NCBI GenBank assembly: GCA_005768755.1
Contig: VAFL01000013.1
Coordinates: forward strand, 1 to 64,000
Reading direction: 5' to 3'
Source: Paracoccus denitrificans
GTDB taxonomy: Bacteria > Pseudomonadota > Alphaproteobacteria > Rhodobacterales > Rhodobacteraceae
DNA: 64,000 nt
Below the pieces are notes generated by a model. The model was given only the letters and a program-made list of their open reading frames with translations, did not search any database and was not told where the DNA came from. Shown in pieces: positions 51,439-60,396 of this stretch; within the stretch, counting starts at the first letter, position 1, and every line of letters begins with the position of its first letter. The position numbers and the translations under genes were made by a program.

Positions 51439-53157
51439 CTCGGTCTTTAGATCATGGCCGACAGCATCAATTCGGTCATGATAGAGATAAAGAACATCGT
51501 GGTGGCGGAACAGCGCTTTGCCCTCATCGGCGCGCAGCCCCATGAACGCATCCGCCTTCATCGCCTTCACGCGGTCACCGGTCCGCCCCATCCCCAGAAC
51601 CTTTTCGCGGTTCACCGTGCCTTGGGTTGGCATGCCGAAAGAGGTCACGTTGCCATCGCCGCCACCAGTGAGATCCTTATTCGGCAGCAGCGCGGCCATG
51701 CCCAGCTGGGTGTAGCTTGGCAAGGCAGAGATCATTGGGGTCAGCTCGGCGTCGAAACGGTTGAGCTTGCGAATTTCACGCAAGCATTCCTCGGCCACCT
51801 CGTAGCGCAGCGCGTCTGACACGATCACCACGACCTTTTGGGGCGTCTTGAGGCGGCGGAACTCGGCAGCCTGATCGATGTAGAAATCGCGTTGCTGCGC
51901 GTAGCCTGGGACCTTCCAAGCATCGAGCTTGGCGATCTGATCCTGCCAGGCATCGTTAACTGCCAGCAGGAAGCTGGTCGTGTAGCGGTTCTCGATGCTC
52001 TCGAAGAGCGCCCCCAGCAGCGAGGCCTGACCGCTGCGCTGCATGTGGTGGATGAATTTGCGATACGCTTGGTCGATCTTGAACCAGGTCGTCACATAGC
52101 GCTTCACCCCATCGGCGGGCGAGGACATCGTCAGATTGGCTTCGGCCAGCGATTGCTGGAATTCGGCGGCATGAGCGATGGCGAGGTAGATATCCTCGTA
52201 GGCGGCATACCAGTGGCTCTGACGCCGTTCGCGGGTGATCTTCACCACGTCCGAGGCTGACACCGTCTGGCTGGCCATCGCCTCGACCAGAAGCCGAATG
52301 ATCTGGCGGTCGGTGGCCTCGAAATGATCGACCGGGCGCAGCGCCTTCAGACTGCGGCCCGTCACATCGGCCTCGATCTTCAGCAGGTCCTGGTATTCCG
52401 CGCTCAGCGTGCCGAAGGCCTCCGCCCTAAGGCGGTTGTTCTTCCAACGCTGGAACATCAGCCGTCCTTCGCCGTTCAGTGCGCCGTCTTCGCCTATTGC
52501 CATTAGGTAGCTGGACTGGAACAGCGTGATCGCGAAGTCTTCGAAGTCTGGCGTGTCCGAGGTGTAGCCATAGGCGTTCTTGATCTGGGTCCAGAAGAAG
52601 TCGTTCAGGTTCGCCCGCTCGATCAGCTTCAGTCCGTCTTCGCGCTTGGCGGCCAGTTGCCCAAGCAGTTCCTCAACCACCGTATCCAGCTCGCCTTCGG
52701 CCCCCACGCAGACAGCCAGCATCCGGCGCAGCACGTCGGACTTCTGGTCGGCGGGGCGGATCAGCCGCTTCAGTGCCTCGATACGACCGCTCGAGCGGTA
52801 GAACTCCATATGATCGCGCACGACGGTCTCGAACTGCACTGGCAGGCCGAGTTCCGACAGCCAGATCGCCGCCTGATCGGCTTTGAACACGGCGGTCGCC
52901 AGCTGCACGTCCAGCAGCCAGTTGTCGGTCATCGCGGGCTCGGGGCCGTCCTTGAATACCAGAAACTTTTGCTTCGGGTCCTGCCGCAGCATCCGGTATT
53001 TTAGGCCGAACTCGTTGTTCCCGATCTCGATCTTCTCGACTCCCGCCAGATCCACGGCATCAAATTCGGCGCGCATGTCGCGAGCGGCGTCATACCAAAA
53101 GACGATCCGATGATCTTCGAACAGCCGCCGCAGGCTCGAACCTATTCTATCGGCCAT
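50938..53157 (-). pseudogene. pglZ: BREX PglZ truncated and fused in frame to an IS66 tail
   Basis: From the ATG at 53157 (GGAGG upstream) about 570 residues match BREX type 1 PglZ. These include the LRRLFEDHRIVFWYDAARDM opening, the phosphatase metal motif VVIVSDALRYEVAEECLREI, MISALPSYTQLGMAALLP and YLYHDRIDAVGHD. Intact PglZ is roughly 830-870 residues; here the sequence changes at about 51438 to an IS66 transposase end without breaking the frame. The product would be 739 residues and lacks the PglZ C-terminus, so BREX function is doubtful. Confidence 0.85.
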
Positions 53158-53259
53158 TGGACTGCCTCCGTTCTGCCTGTCCGTGGCAAGCTGCGATTGC
53201 TCGACCTGCATCGTGGCATATTGCTCATTTCTACTTGACGCATGTTTAGTTCTCACCCC

Positions 53260-55347
53260 CTATGTCAGCGCATGAGCTTGCGCCACGATGGCCATGGCAC
53301 GGTCGATTTGTGCGGGGTTTCGTAGGTGGACGAGCACACCGCCTTGGTGGCTTGCATACATAACAAAGCTGCGATCAGATGCGTCTTCGGTCAATCCATC
53401 ATCCGAGTTCACCTCGTTGAAATCGAGGTCGACGACCAGAACGAGGCCATGTTTGCGCGGTATCACCTCCAGGAAAAACTCCGGATCATGATAACTGATC
53501 GACTTGTGCTCTGCGGCCTCGATAACGTCTGGAAACGCTGTTTGCAATTGGGCGCGGAGTGCATCAAAGAGCGTCGCTGCAACCGCGCTCATCTGAACCT
53601 GTGAAATACTGCGGCGCTGCGCTTTGGCTTTGAGCTCCTCAAGTTCCATGGCGCGAATAACCGCTTCATCGGCATCCAGGCTGGGCCAGATTTTCAGGGC
53701 TCGATCCGCTAAGCGCTTGCCACGAGGTTCCATTTCCTTTGGCGTCCAATTGGGCTCGTCGCGGATATCCTGATTGAGACGCACAGAGCTTTGCTGAAAG
53801 CCTCCCTTGATTGTCTTTTTCTCATCGAAAGGCCGATCACTATAAGTCGGGTTGTATCCCGTCAAAGTGAGATTTCCCAATCTATGCAACCACGTGCTCT
53901 GGATCTGCCGCCAATCAGGACCAAGCATCTCGCGCCAAGCAGCAACAAGATTCTCATTTTGCGGCATGACGTGTTCGATACTGTATTTACTGGTATCACT
54001 GTGTTCTTTGCTGCCACGGTTCTCGAGCGCCTCCAGCAGGTGGAAACAGACGCGCTTGTGGTAAATGTCGCCCTCTTCAAGCGCGGTCTTAAATGCCTCG
54101 TCATCAGGGAACGTGTAGGATGCTGGCATCCGCGCCATCGCCGCCTTTAGCGAGGCAAGCGGCTGAGTTTCTTCGACCTTCTGGGCCAACTTTGCGAACT
54201 CCACCCCGTAACCACGCGTTTGGGAGCCGATTACGGCGCGGCGCAACAGGTAGCTTTCCAGCAGCGCGGCGGCCTCGAGAAGCCCCTTGTCGTCGAGCGT
54301 GCCGGATGTTTCTTGCGCCTCCATCAGCCGCATAACCAGAATGGCTGGAACGTCCCCGAGACGTCGCAAGCTTGCAAAAGCGTGGGCCCGCGCGTCATTG
54401 CCGCCTCCAACGGCGAAGGCCGCATACTGCCGCCCGCGACGCAACAGCTCCACCAGAAGTTGCTCCAGAGACGGGACGTCCTCGCCGATATCCGCGAAGG
54501 TGCGCCGGAATGCATCATAGACACGGTCGGACCGTTCAAGCTTCGTGGAATGGGATCGCAGGGCGAGATAGTCTCGGATAAAATTGTCGAATACCCGCTC
54601 GCTGCCCCGGAAGAGCTCTTCGATCCGGCTCCAGTAGGTTTCATAGAGGCGCGTCTGCTCTTTTTCGGGCATTCGCATTAGGATGAAGTTCCGAATCAGG
54701 TCCGACGGCGTCAGATCCACACCAGTGGAGTTCAGACTCTCGAAGATCAGTTGCGGATCGTCGATGCCGCGGTCGAGCGTGACGTCCACCAGCAAAAGGC
54801 GATTGAGTCCACGGTACACCGTTTCCGGATCGGCATCTTCGAGCAATTCACGGAAGAGGTCATAGTTATCGCGTATCCGGGCCGAGGGACTTGCAGGTTC
54901 TGACTGTCCATTGATAAGGGCTTGCAGCGTAGCGTCATCATGGCGTCGGAGCTTTAACTTGATCTCGCGTTCGCCTTCTTCTTGGAGATTACGCAGAAAA
55001 TAGGCGTCGATCCGCTTCACGGTCGGGCCGTCGTCGCTGCCCTGCCATCCCGTTTCCCGGATGTGATCGCGCAGCGCCGTCAGCAGGAGGGTCAAGGTCG
55101 TAACCCGTTGCTGTCCGTCGATCAGCAACCAACGAGTGAAGCCGGCAGAGCTATCGCCGGTTTGGATATAGACCACCGATCCGATGAAATGGCCACGATC
55201 CGGGCCGGCGTCGGCAATGGCAAGCAGGTCCTTCCAAAGCTGCCGACAGTTTTCCTCGGACCAACTGTAATCGCGCTGGAACACAGGGATGATGAACTGC
55301 GATGCGCCATTGATGATCTTAGGAAAGAACCTCTGAACAGCATTCAT
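53260..55347 (-). CDS. GmrSD/BrxU-like type IV restriction protein (DUF262-DUF1524)
   Basis: The 695-residue protein has DUF262 at the N-terminus, with PVFQRDYSW at 21-29 and the nucleotide motif IDGQQRVTTL at 76-85. A DUF1524 HNH domain holds the active-site IEHVMPQ near residue 458, followed by LHRLGNLTLTGYN. A C-terminal DUF5655-like domain follows. GmrSD enzymes use nucleotide to cut DNA with modified cytosines. Its place between PglX and PglZ pieces is that of brxU in BREX islands that pair BREX with type IV restriction. The gene looks intact, with GGAG before its ATG. Confidence 0.88.
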   Translation of the reverse strand: MNAVQRFFPKIINGASQFIIPVFQRDYSWSEENCRQLWKDLLAIADAGPDRGHFIGSVVYIQTGDSSAGFTRWLLIDGQQRVTTLTLLLTALRDHIRETGWQGSDDGPTVKRIDAYFLRNLQEEGEREIKLKLRRHDDATLQALINGQSEPASPSARIRDNYDLFRELLEDADPETVYRGLNRLLLVDVTLDRGIDDPQLIFESLNSTGVDLTPSDLIRNFILMRMPEKEQTRLYETYWSRIEELFRGSERVFDNFIRDYLALRSHSTKLERSDRVYDAFRRTFADIGEDVPSLEQLLVELLRRGRQYAAFAVGGGNDARAHAFASLRRLGDVPAILVMRLMEAQETSGTLDDKGLLEAAALLESYLLRRAVIGSQTRGYGVEFAKLAQKVEETQPLASLKAAMARMPASYTFPDDEAFKTALEEGDIYHKRVCFHLLEALENRGSKEHSDTSKYSIEHVMPQNENLVAAWREMLGPDWRQIQSTWLHRLGNLTLTGYNPTYSDRPFDEKKTIKGGFQQSSVRLNQDIRDEPNWTPKEMEPRGKRLADRALKIWPSLDADEAVIRAMELEELKAKAQRRSISQVQMSAVAATLFDALRAQLQTAFPDVIEAAEHKSISYHDPEFFLEVIPRKHGLVLVVDLDFNEVNSDDGLTEDASDRSFVMYASHQGGVLVHLRNPAQIDRAMAIVAQAHALT

Positions 55348-55435
55348 TAAAAACTCCGATCTTTACTCAAAGAAAGCGCTGCGGTTTCAAGCGGGTGATA
55401 TTGGCCACCAAAGGTGCAGGAGGTTGTTGGCGACA

Positions 55436-55795
55436 TCAGCTCAGTCCCACTATCTTCTTCAGCGCCGTGCCGAACAGCGGGTAGTTGTGCTTTACCCCAT
55501 CATCCAGGTCGATCTCGATCTTCTGCTGCGCCAGCGGGAAGATCACCTCGCGCTCCCAGTCGTTCAGCTCGTCGATCTGTTTCGCCACGACGCCCGCCTC
55601 CTTCAGCGCCTTGGTCCGCTGGCCTTGCGTCGCCGTCGGATCGTCGGACAGCCTCGAAAGCCGCTCGCGTTCGGCGATCAGCTTGGAGATGAACTCGCGC
55701 AGGTAGTCATTCAGCAGCACCGACACCGTGTCGGCGCGGTAGAGCCTGATGACCGCGAGCAACATCCGTGCCCACCCCATAGAGCCTGACCGATC
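55436..55795 (-). pseudogene. pglX: BREX PglX methyltransferase, C-terminal fragment
   Basis: About 100 residues fit the very end of BREX PglX: YRADTVSVLLNDYLREFISK, TKALKEAGVVAKQIDELNDW, EREVIFPLAQQKIEIDLDDG and VKHNYPLFGTALKKIVGLS. The whole methyltransferase core with its SAM motifs is missing. The frame extends to 55900, but the residues before about 55795 look foreign. A scar runs from here to the integrase piece upstream. Confidence 0.85.
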
Positions 55796-55874
55796 GCATA
55801 AGTTCAAGAAATCTATGCAAGAGTTCAAGCGCTTCGGGCCCCTTTTCCTTTGGCCGACGATTTGAGGTAACGCC

Positions 55875-56294
55875 TTAGGTTCCCGTTGCGGCATCTCCAC
55901 CGCCCACCAAGCGCAACCTCGGCTTCAGCATCTCGCCCACGGCGTTCAGCCGGGCACCGGTCAGCATGCAATGGCGGATGATGCTGGCGGCGCGCTGATC
56001 CTCATCGACGGCCAGGGCGTTGGCGAGCCGTTCGATTTCTTCGAAGGACAGGAAGCGATCGCGCGCGACCTCAGGGCGGCGCCGGAAGCCGAAGGCCGGG
56101 TTGTCGGTGCGCATCTTCCACAGCATCGCGAGGTTGAACATCTTGCGCAGCATTTCCCCCGCCCGGTTCGCCCGCACCGGCGTGGGCTTGGGCGGGGCCA
56201 GTTTGTTGCGCCGCTTCTGGGTGGGTTTCTTCTTCGATGGCCGGGCTCCACCCGCGGCGATCTTGGTCTGCAAACATCCGATCAATCCGGGCAT
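55875..56294 (-). pseudogene. Tyrosine recombinase, internal fragment
   Basis: The frame holds the middle of a phage-type integrase: ANRAGEMLRKMFNLAMLWKM, TDNPAFGFRRRPEVARDRFL, SFEEIERLANAL and SIIRHCMLTGARLNAV, which leads up to the first catalytic Arg. It then ends in unrelated sequence. Upstream, near 56265, it joins a ParD-like antitoxin gene in another frame. Confidence 0.75.
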
Positions 56295-56511
56295 CCATTT
56301 CTGCAGAAGAAATTATCGGACCGGATACGCGCCGGTCGACGAGTTGCCGCAAGGCAGCCAGTTCAAGTTCCTCGGCCTCGATCTTCTGCCGCAGCAATTC
56401 AAGGCCGTGCTGAAGGACAGAGCTCAGGCTGGCATATTGCCCGGATTCAACGAGCGTTCGCGCAAAATGGTTCTGAGGGTCCGTCAGAGAAATCGATGAT
56501 CTGACAGTCAT
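56071..56511 (-). CDS. ParD-like antitoxin with a foreign C-terminus
   Basis: The first about 80 residues are a normal ParD antitoxin: MTVRSSISLTDPQNHFARTL, VESGQYASLSSVLQHGLELL and DARIDRMFADQ. The remaining 65 residues read the integrase relic out of frame and are Gln/Pro/Ala-rich. No toxin gene follows. The RHH part could still bind DNA or counter the toxin of a related module. Start ATG at 56511, close behind the repC stop region. Confidence 0.68.
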   Translation of the reverse strand: MTVRSSISLTDPQNHFARTLVESGQYASLSSVLQHGLELLRQKIEAEELELAALRQLVDRRVSGPIISSAEMDARIDRMFADQDRRGWSPAIEEETHPEAAQQTGPAQAHAGAGEPGGGNAAQDVQPRDAVEDAHRQPGLRLPAPP

Positions 56512-56574
56512 GTCAGAACTCCTTTGACAGGATGGTAGTACTTGGTAGCACCAAACACAAGACAGGATCCCCCG

Positions 56575-57855
56575 TCACGCCGCCTGCCCGCTCAGTCTGC
56601 CGTAGAAGCTGCGCTCGAGATGCAACTCCCCTGCCCCGGCCTTTTCGACCATACCGCGCAGATAACCTCCCGGTGACGCGACTTCGCCCGCATTGTGCTT
56701 TTCGAAGACAAGCGCGAACGCCGCTGTCGCCACCTGCTTACCCAACCTGTCCTGCGCCACATTCCAGGCATGCTCCGACACCCCGATCATCGGCCTGAGT
56801 TGGCCGGCAACCCGGTGAAGATCTCCCCAATCCTTGACAAACCCTTCCAGATTGCGCGCCCAGGATGCGAATTCCGGACAAGCCTGCAGGACCGTCGGCA
56901 GATCCAGCGCTACCCGCTTCTTGCGTACTTCGGCCACCCACTCTTCCAGCTCCCGTTCAACCTGATCTTCGGGCTGAGCATTGTGCACCACGGCCGCGAC
57001 TTCCTCATCTTCTGAGGAATTACTGATTACAAGATCAAGTTGGTTTGTAATTAGTATGTGAGGGTCGGTAATGACCTCCCTGGGGTTCATTTCTTGAGTC
57101 TTCTCGGGCACTTGTGCGGTGGTTTCAGGTGTGTTTTCCACAGGCTCGGTGGCCTCAGTTGCCTTGAGATAGGCGGCTTCGACCCGCGCCTGAAGTTCCT
57201 TGAACCGGCCCAGCAAGCGCGCAAGCTGGTCAGAAGCTTCATGACGGCGCGGAAGCCGGTCCAAAAGCTCCTCGAAGAGCCCCGTGAACTGTGTCCAAGG
57301 CCCACGCAGCGCGCTGCTGACGGCCGCCTCAATACGCGCGCGGATCATCCGTCGCGCGACCGTGATCTGACGCTTGAGGCGCTGGCAGATCTCGCGTTCT
57401 GCCAGCAATTCTGCATGAAGCTCTTCAAACTCCTCGACGCGGGCTGCGAGTGGCGACAGATCGAAGCCGTAGGCCTCGAGGATGCGCCCTTCTGCGTCCC
57501 TGTGTCCCCATCGCTTGCCGTTGGAGCTGTCCTGGAAGGAAATCACGCCGATCTCGGCCAGACGCCGAGCATGGCGCTTGAGTGCGGAGAGCGAGAAGCC
57601 CGTCTGCTCCATCAGGTAGGCATTCGATGCCCAGACAATCGGGCGCCGCCCCTCCTCCCAGTCCTGGGCTTGGGTGAAGGCGCCGAGCGAGTCGAGGAGC
57701 ATCAAGTCTCCGGCCTTGAGGCCAATGTATGCACCGACCCGCTTCACGGCCACAAAGGCCCGAGTTTTGGGTACAGCTACCTGTTCACCGGCTTGGGCAA
57801 GCTGCTCTGCGATGCCAAGACCCGGTGTCGGCTTGCGCCAACCTGTATGTTTCAT
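56575..57855 (-). CDS. repC: RepC replication initiator
   Basis: The 426-residue protein is a Rhodobacterales-type RepC. It starts at ATG 57855 with MKHTGWRKPTPGLGIAEQLA, then VKRVGAYIGLKAGDLMLLDS, a DNA-binding helix region (GFSLSALKRHARRLAEIGVI) and the conserved end SPGGYLRGMVEKAGAGELHL. RepC starts replication at an origin inside its own gene. It is the last gene of the repABC operon, and its expression is limited by the antisense ctRNA encoded just upstream on the other strand. Confidence 0.95.
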   Translation of the reverse strand: MKHTGWRKPTPGLGIAEQLAQAGEQVAVPKTRAFVAVKRVGAYIGLKAGDLMLLDSLGAFTQAQDWEEGRRPIVWASNAYLMEQTGFSLSALKRHARRLAEIGVISFQDSSNGKRWGHRDAEGRILEAYGFDLSPLAARVEEFEELHAELLAEREICQRLKRQITVARRMIRARIEAAVSSALRGPWTQFTGLFEELLDRLPRRHEASDQLARLLGRFKELQARVEAAYLKATEATEPVENTPETTAQVPEKTQEMNPREVITDPHILITNQLDLVISNSSEDEEVAAVVHNAQPEDQVERELEEWVAEVRKKRVALDLPTVLQACPEFASWARNLEGFVKDWGDLHRVAGQLRPMIGVSEHAWNVAQDRLGKQVATAAFALVFEKHNAGEVASPGGYLRGMVEKAGAGELHLERSFYGRLSGQAA

Positions 57856-57919
57856 GCCTGTTTCTCGCCTCCAGTTATGTGAAGACAAAAGAAAGCCGTT
57901 CGCCAAAGTGGCGTTCCTG

Positions 57920-57948
57920 TTGACAGTGATTCGCGGGAGAGATATCTT
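57920..57948 (+). promoter_or_regulatory. Promoter of the repABC antisense RNA
   Basis: TTGACA at 57920-57925 and TATCTT at 57943-57948 are exactly 17 bases apart on the plus strand, within the repB-repC spacer. It is the strongest promoter sequence of the region and points against the repABC transcript, as known for ctRNA promoters. Confidence 0.8.
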
Positions 57949-57954
57949 CTAAGC

Positions 57955-58008
57955 GACCAAACTTTTCAGATTAGCTCTCAGGCCACGCTGCTTGGGGGCT
58001 TTTCTTTT
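57955..58008 (+). ncRNA. Antisense ctRNA (incA-type) of the repABC replicon
   Basis: Transcription from the promoter at 57920-57948 would start near 57955 and stop at a terminator. There AGCTCTC-AGGC pairs with GCTT-GGGGGCT (57973-58000, some G-U pairs) and is followed by TTTCTTTT. The RNA would be about 54 nt, the usual size for repABC ctRNAs, and is complementary to the repC leader. It should reduce RepC synthesis and act as the incompatibility determinant. Confidence 0.7.
57973..58008 (+). terminator. Terminator of the ctRNA
   Basis: An 11-bp stem with several G-U pairs closes a CACGCT loop (57973-58000) and is followed by TTTCTTTT. On the opposite strand the same sequence lies in the repB-repC mRNA and may take part in the RNA switch controlling repC. 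Confidence 0.65.
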
Positions 58009-58015
58009 GCCTAGA

Positions 58016-59011
58016 TCATTGTTCTGACTGCTCCTCTTTCGTCACGAGGAATTCATCGTACAGCTGATCAAGTCGACCCGAGAGAAAGTCCCCGAACTCG
58101 GTTGAATCTTGTGCCGTAAGTGAAATGCTGAATGCTTTTCCGGACCGACCGATGACGCCTTTGATGCGGCCTTTGCCTGCGGTCCAGGTCCGTTTCTTGG
58201 GCGTGGCACGCGTTTTTCGGCCCTTCGGCGCCCTGCCCGCTTCTGCTAGCTTGCTGTGCAGGAACTCGAAGCGAGAATCGCTGTCGAGTCCCTTAAATCC
58301 GTCAAACTCCAAAGCTCCTTTGAGTATCTTCTCATTCTCGGGCTCCGAAGTCAGCTTTTTGAAATCCTCCCAACGATCACGCCCGATCTGCTTTGCAGGG
58401 CCAATCTGTTCGATCACGTGCCGCGGGACGTTCTGCGCCACTGACAACATGCGCGAAAGCAAAGTACCATCTATGGTCAGGGCGGACTGGATCACATCCT
58501 TTTCTTGCCCCAAATCCAAGAGGCTCTTTGCAAATAGGGCCTTCTCAATAAAAGAGAGATCTGCGCGCGAAGTGTTTTCTTGCCCTTGAGCAAGAATGTG
58601 GGCCACATCGTCCATCGGTTTCACAACGGCGCGAACCTTACGGCTGAGCGCCGATGCAACACGCACGCGGCGATGCCCAAAGACTATCATATAGCGACCA
58701 TCCGCTTCCGGATGCGGTCTGAGCAATACTGGCGTGTCCTGGCGACCGGCTGCGATCGATGCCTTCAGTTCGTCGAAAGCAACGTCGTCATCACTAAGCC
58801 GATCCGAAACGAATGACACATCGATCAAATGCGGTTCGATCTCGACAATGGTTTCGCCTTCCAGGAGACGCTTAGAGTTCTCCGCAAGGCTATCAATCGA
58901 AACCTTCATCGATTTCGAAGCGCCGCGCATTGCGTATCCGGAGCGACCGGAATCCTTGGGCTGCTCCGGCGAGCCGGCCATGACACTCTTCAAGAGGTCT
59001 TTGCGAGCCAT
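58016..59011 (-). CDS. repB: RepB partition protein (ParB family)
   Basis: The 331-residue protein has the ParB core: a VFGHRRVRVASALS box near residue 110 and the box II-like AQGQENTSRADLSFIEKALF. The HTH lies around ALTIDGTLLSRMLSVAQNV, and a basic linker (GRKTRATPKKRTW) leads to a C-terminal dimer domain. It binds the plasmid centromere and works with RepA to segregate copies. The start ATG at 59011 follows AAGGAG. Two candidate binding repeats lie directly upstream, between repA and repB. Confidence 0.95.
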   Translation of the reverse strand: MARKDLLKSVMAGSPEQPKDSGRSGYAMRGASKSMKVSIDSLAENSKRLLEGETIVEIEPHLIDVSFVSDRLSDDDVAFDELKASIAAGRQDTPVLLRPHPEADGRYMIVFGHRRVRVASALSRKVRAVVKPMDDVAHILAQGQENTSRADLSFIEKALFAKSLLDLGQEKDVIQSALTIDGTLLSRMLSVAQNVPRHVIEQIGPAKQIGRDRWEDFKKLTSEPENEKILKGALEFDGFKGLDSDSRFEFLHSKLAEAGRAPKGRKTRATPKKRTWTAGKGRIKGVIGRSGKAFSISLTAQDSTEFGDFLSGRLDQLYDEFLVTKEEQSEQ

Positions 59012-59067
59012 CAAGCCATCTCCTTTTTGTCAGAATCCATTCGACGCGCAGCGCACATTTCGACAGT

Positions 59068-59109
59068 TGCACGGCTGTCAAAACTTGCGCTCTGCACGGC
59101 TGTCAAAAC
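59068..59109. repeat. Paired 17-bp repeats between repA and repB, candidate parS
   Basis: TGCACGGCTGTCAAAAC occurs at 59068-59084 and again at 59093-59109, 25 bases apart in the same direction. A third copy (16 of 17 bases) lies upstream of repA at 60596-60611. The first copy also forms GACAG-N8-CTGTC with its left neighbour. Repeats of this kind around repAB genes are the usual centromere (parS) of repABC plasmids. Confidence 0.65.
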
Positions 59110-59114
59110 CACAG

Positions 59115-60326
59115 TCATTCTCGCCCCCAAGCCTTGTGGATCAGTTCGGCGATTTCGTCGTTCACATCATTCAAAGACGTGACTGCGCGGTCGTAAGTAG
59201 TCCGCACGAACTGCGACCGCTCAACTTCGTAAAGCGTCTGCTTGGTGATCCCGGCGTCGGAGATCGCCGTTGATTTCAGTACAGGGGCTGAAAGCAATTG
59301 ACTTGGAAACATCGCCTGGAGGAACCCGACCATCTGCTTTTGAGGGCCGTCCGTTGGTTCAAAACGCGTTACGAGGTAACGGAACCACTTCAGGCGCATG
59401 TTTGCTCCTGCATCACGGATCGTCTTCATGATCCCGCCCAGCATCAAGAGAAACTGGCTCATCGACATGACGTCCAGCATCTGAGGATGGACTGTCACAA
59501 TCACAGAAGAGGAAGCCGTCAGAGCAGTGAGGGTGAGGTAGCCAAGCTGAGGAGGGCAATCGATTACGACCACGTCATAGCGGTCATCAACCTGGCTAAG
59601 CGCCTTCGATATACGAGTGAAGAAGGTACGGCCCTCATGGGGATCGCTGCTCGTCAAAGCAACCGGGGTATCGTATTCGTACTCTTGAAGCTCGAGACTT
59701 GCCGGAACGATATCCAGGTTGGGGAAGTTTGTTGGCCGGATCACCTCGGTGATCGGCTTGCGCTCGTCATCATACCGAAGTGTTTCGTAGAGCGAAGGCA
59801 CGTCGTCAAGTTCGGGCTGAATGCCGTGCAGTGCTGTGAGCGAGGCTTGAGGGTCCAAGTCGATCGCAAGAACTCGATGACCTTTCAACGCCAAGTGCTG
59901 CGCGAGGTGGGCGGCGGTAGTGGTCTTTCCGGAACCCCCTTTGAAGTTCACGACAGACACAACGTGCAGTTCCTCGCCAGGCTGTCGATATGGGACATAG
60001 CGGCGCTTCCCGGGGCGACCGAACTTGTCGAAATAAGCTCTCAGTTCCAGCATCTGCTCGGCCGAGTAGCTGCGCCTCCCGGAAGACGACGTTTCAGGTT
60101 CAGGACCTTTGCCTTCGAGATGAAGCTTCTTAATGGTCGACTGGGTCACGCCTAGATAGTAGGCAACTTCGGCCAATGAAAACTGACGTAGACCTTTTTG
60201 GGCGTCCGGCGGATACTGTTCCTGCCGCAACATATTGAGGCGGTCGGAAATCAACTCTCCTTGCTGCATGATGATCTCGTCGAAGGGTTGATCCTTCGTA
60301 TCAGCCGCAAAAGACCGTCCTCGCAT
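59115..60326 (-). CDS. repA: RepA partition ATPase (ParA family)
   Basis: The 403-residue protein has an N-terminal HTH (FSLAEVAYYLGVTQSTIKKL, near 49-68) and a ParA ATPase domain. Walker A is FKGGSGKTTTAAHLAQH at 128-144; the switch motifs follow in LAIDLDPQASLTALHG and VVIDCPPQLGYLTLTAL. It drives plasmid segregation with RepB and represses the repABC promoter. The start at 60326 has AGAGGG upstream. The three rep genes are in the canonical order. Confidence 0.96.
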   Translation of the reverse strand: MRGRSFAADTKDQPFDEIIMQQGELISDRLNMLRQEQYPPDAQKGLRQFSLAEVAYYLGVTQSTIKKLHLEGKGPEPETSSSGRRSYSAEQMLELRAYFDKFGRPGKRRYVPYRQPGEELHVVSVVNFKGGSGKTTTAAHLAQHLALKGHRVLAIDLDPQASLTALHGIQPELDDVPSLYETLRYDDERKPITEVIRPTNFPNLDIVPASLELQEYEYDTPVALTSSDPHEGRTFFTRISKALSQVDDRYDVVVIDCPPQLGYLTLTALTASSSVIVTVHPQMLDVMSMSQFLLMLGGIMKTIRDAGANMRLKWFRYLVTRFEPTDGPQKQMVGFLQAMFPSQLLSAPVLKSTAISDAGITKQTLYEVERSQFVRTTYDRAVTSLNDVNDEIAELIHKAWGRE

Positions 60327-60343
60327 CCGCCTGCCCTCTAAAT

Positions 60344-60396
60344 ATCGCTTTTTCAGCGATCTCGCTCATTAAAGTGTCATCTACACTGAAAAACAA
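60344..60396 (-). promoter_or_regulatory. repABC promoter with nested inverted repeats
   Basis: On the minus strand TTGTTT (60396-60391) and TTTAAT (60373-60368) are 17 bases apart. AGTGT-N5-ACACT (60373-60387) fills the spacer, and ATCGCT-N5-AGCGAT (60344-60360) lies just after the expected start of transcription. TTTTTCAG/CTGAAAAA (60349-60356 and 60386-60393) is another nested pair. These fit operators for RepA/RepB autorepression. Confidence 0.6.
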
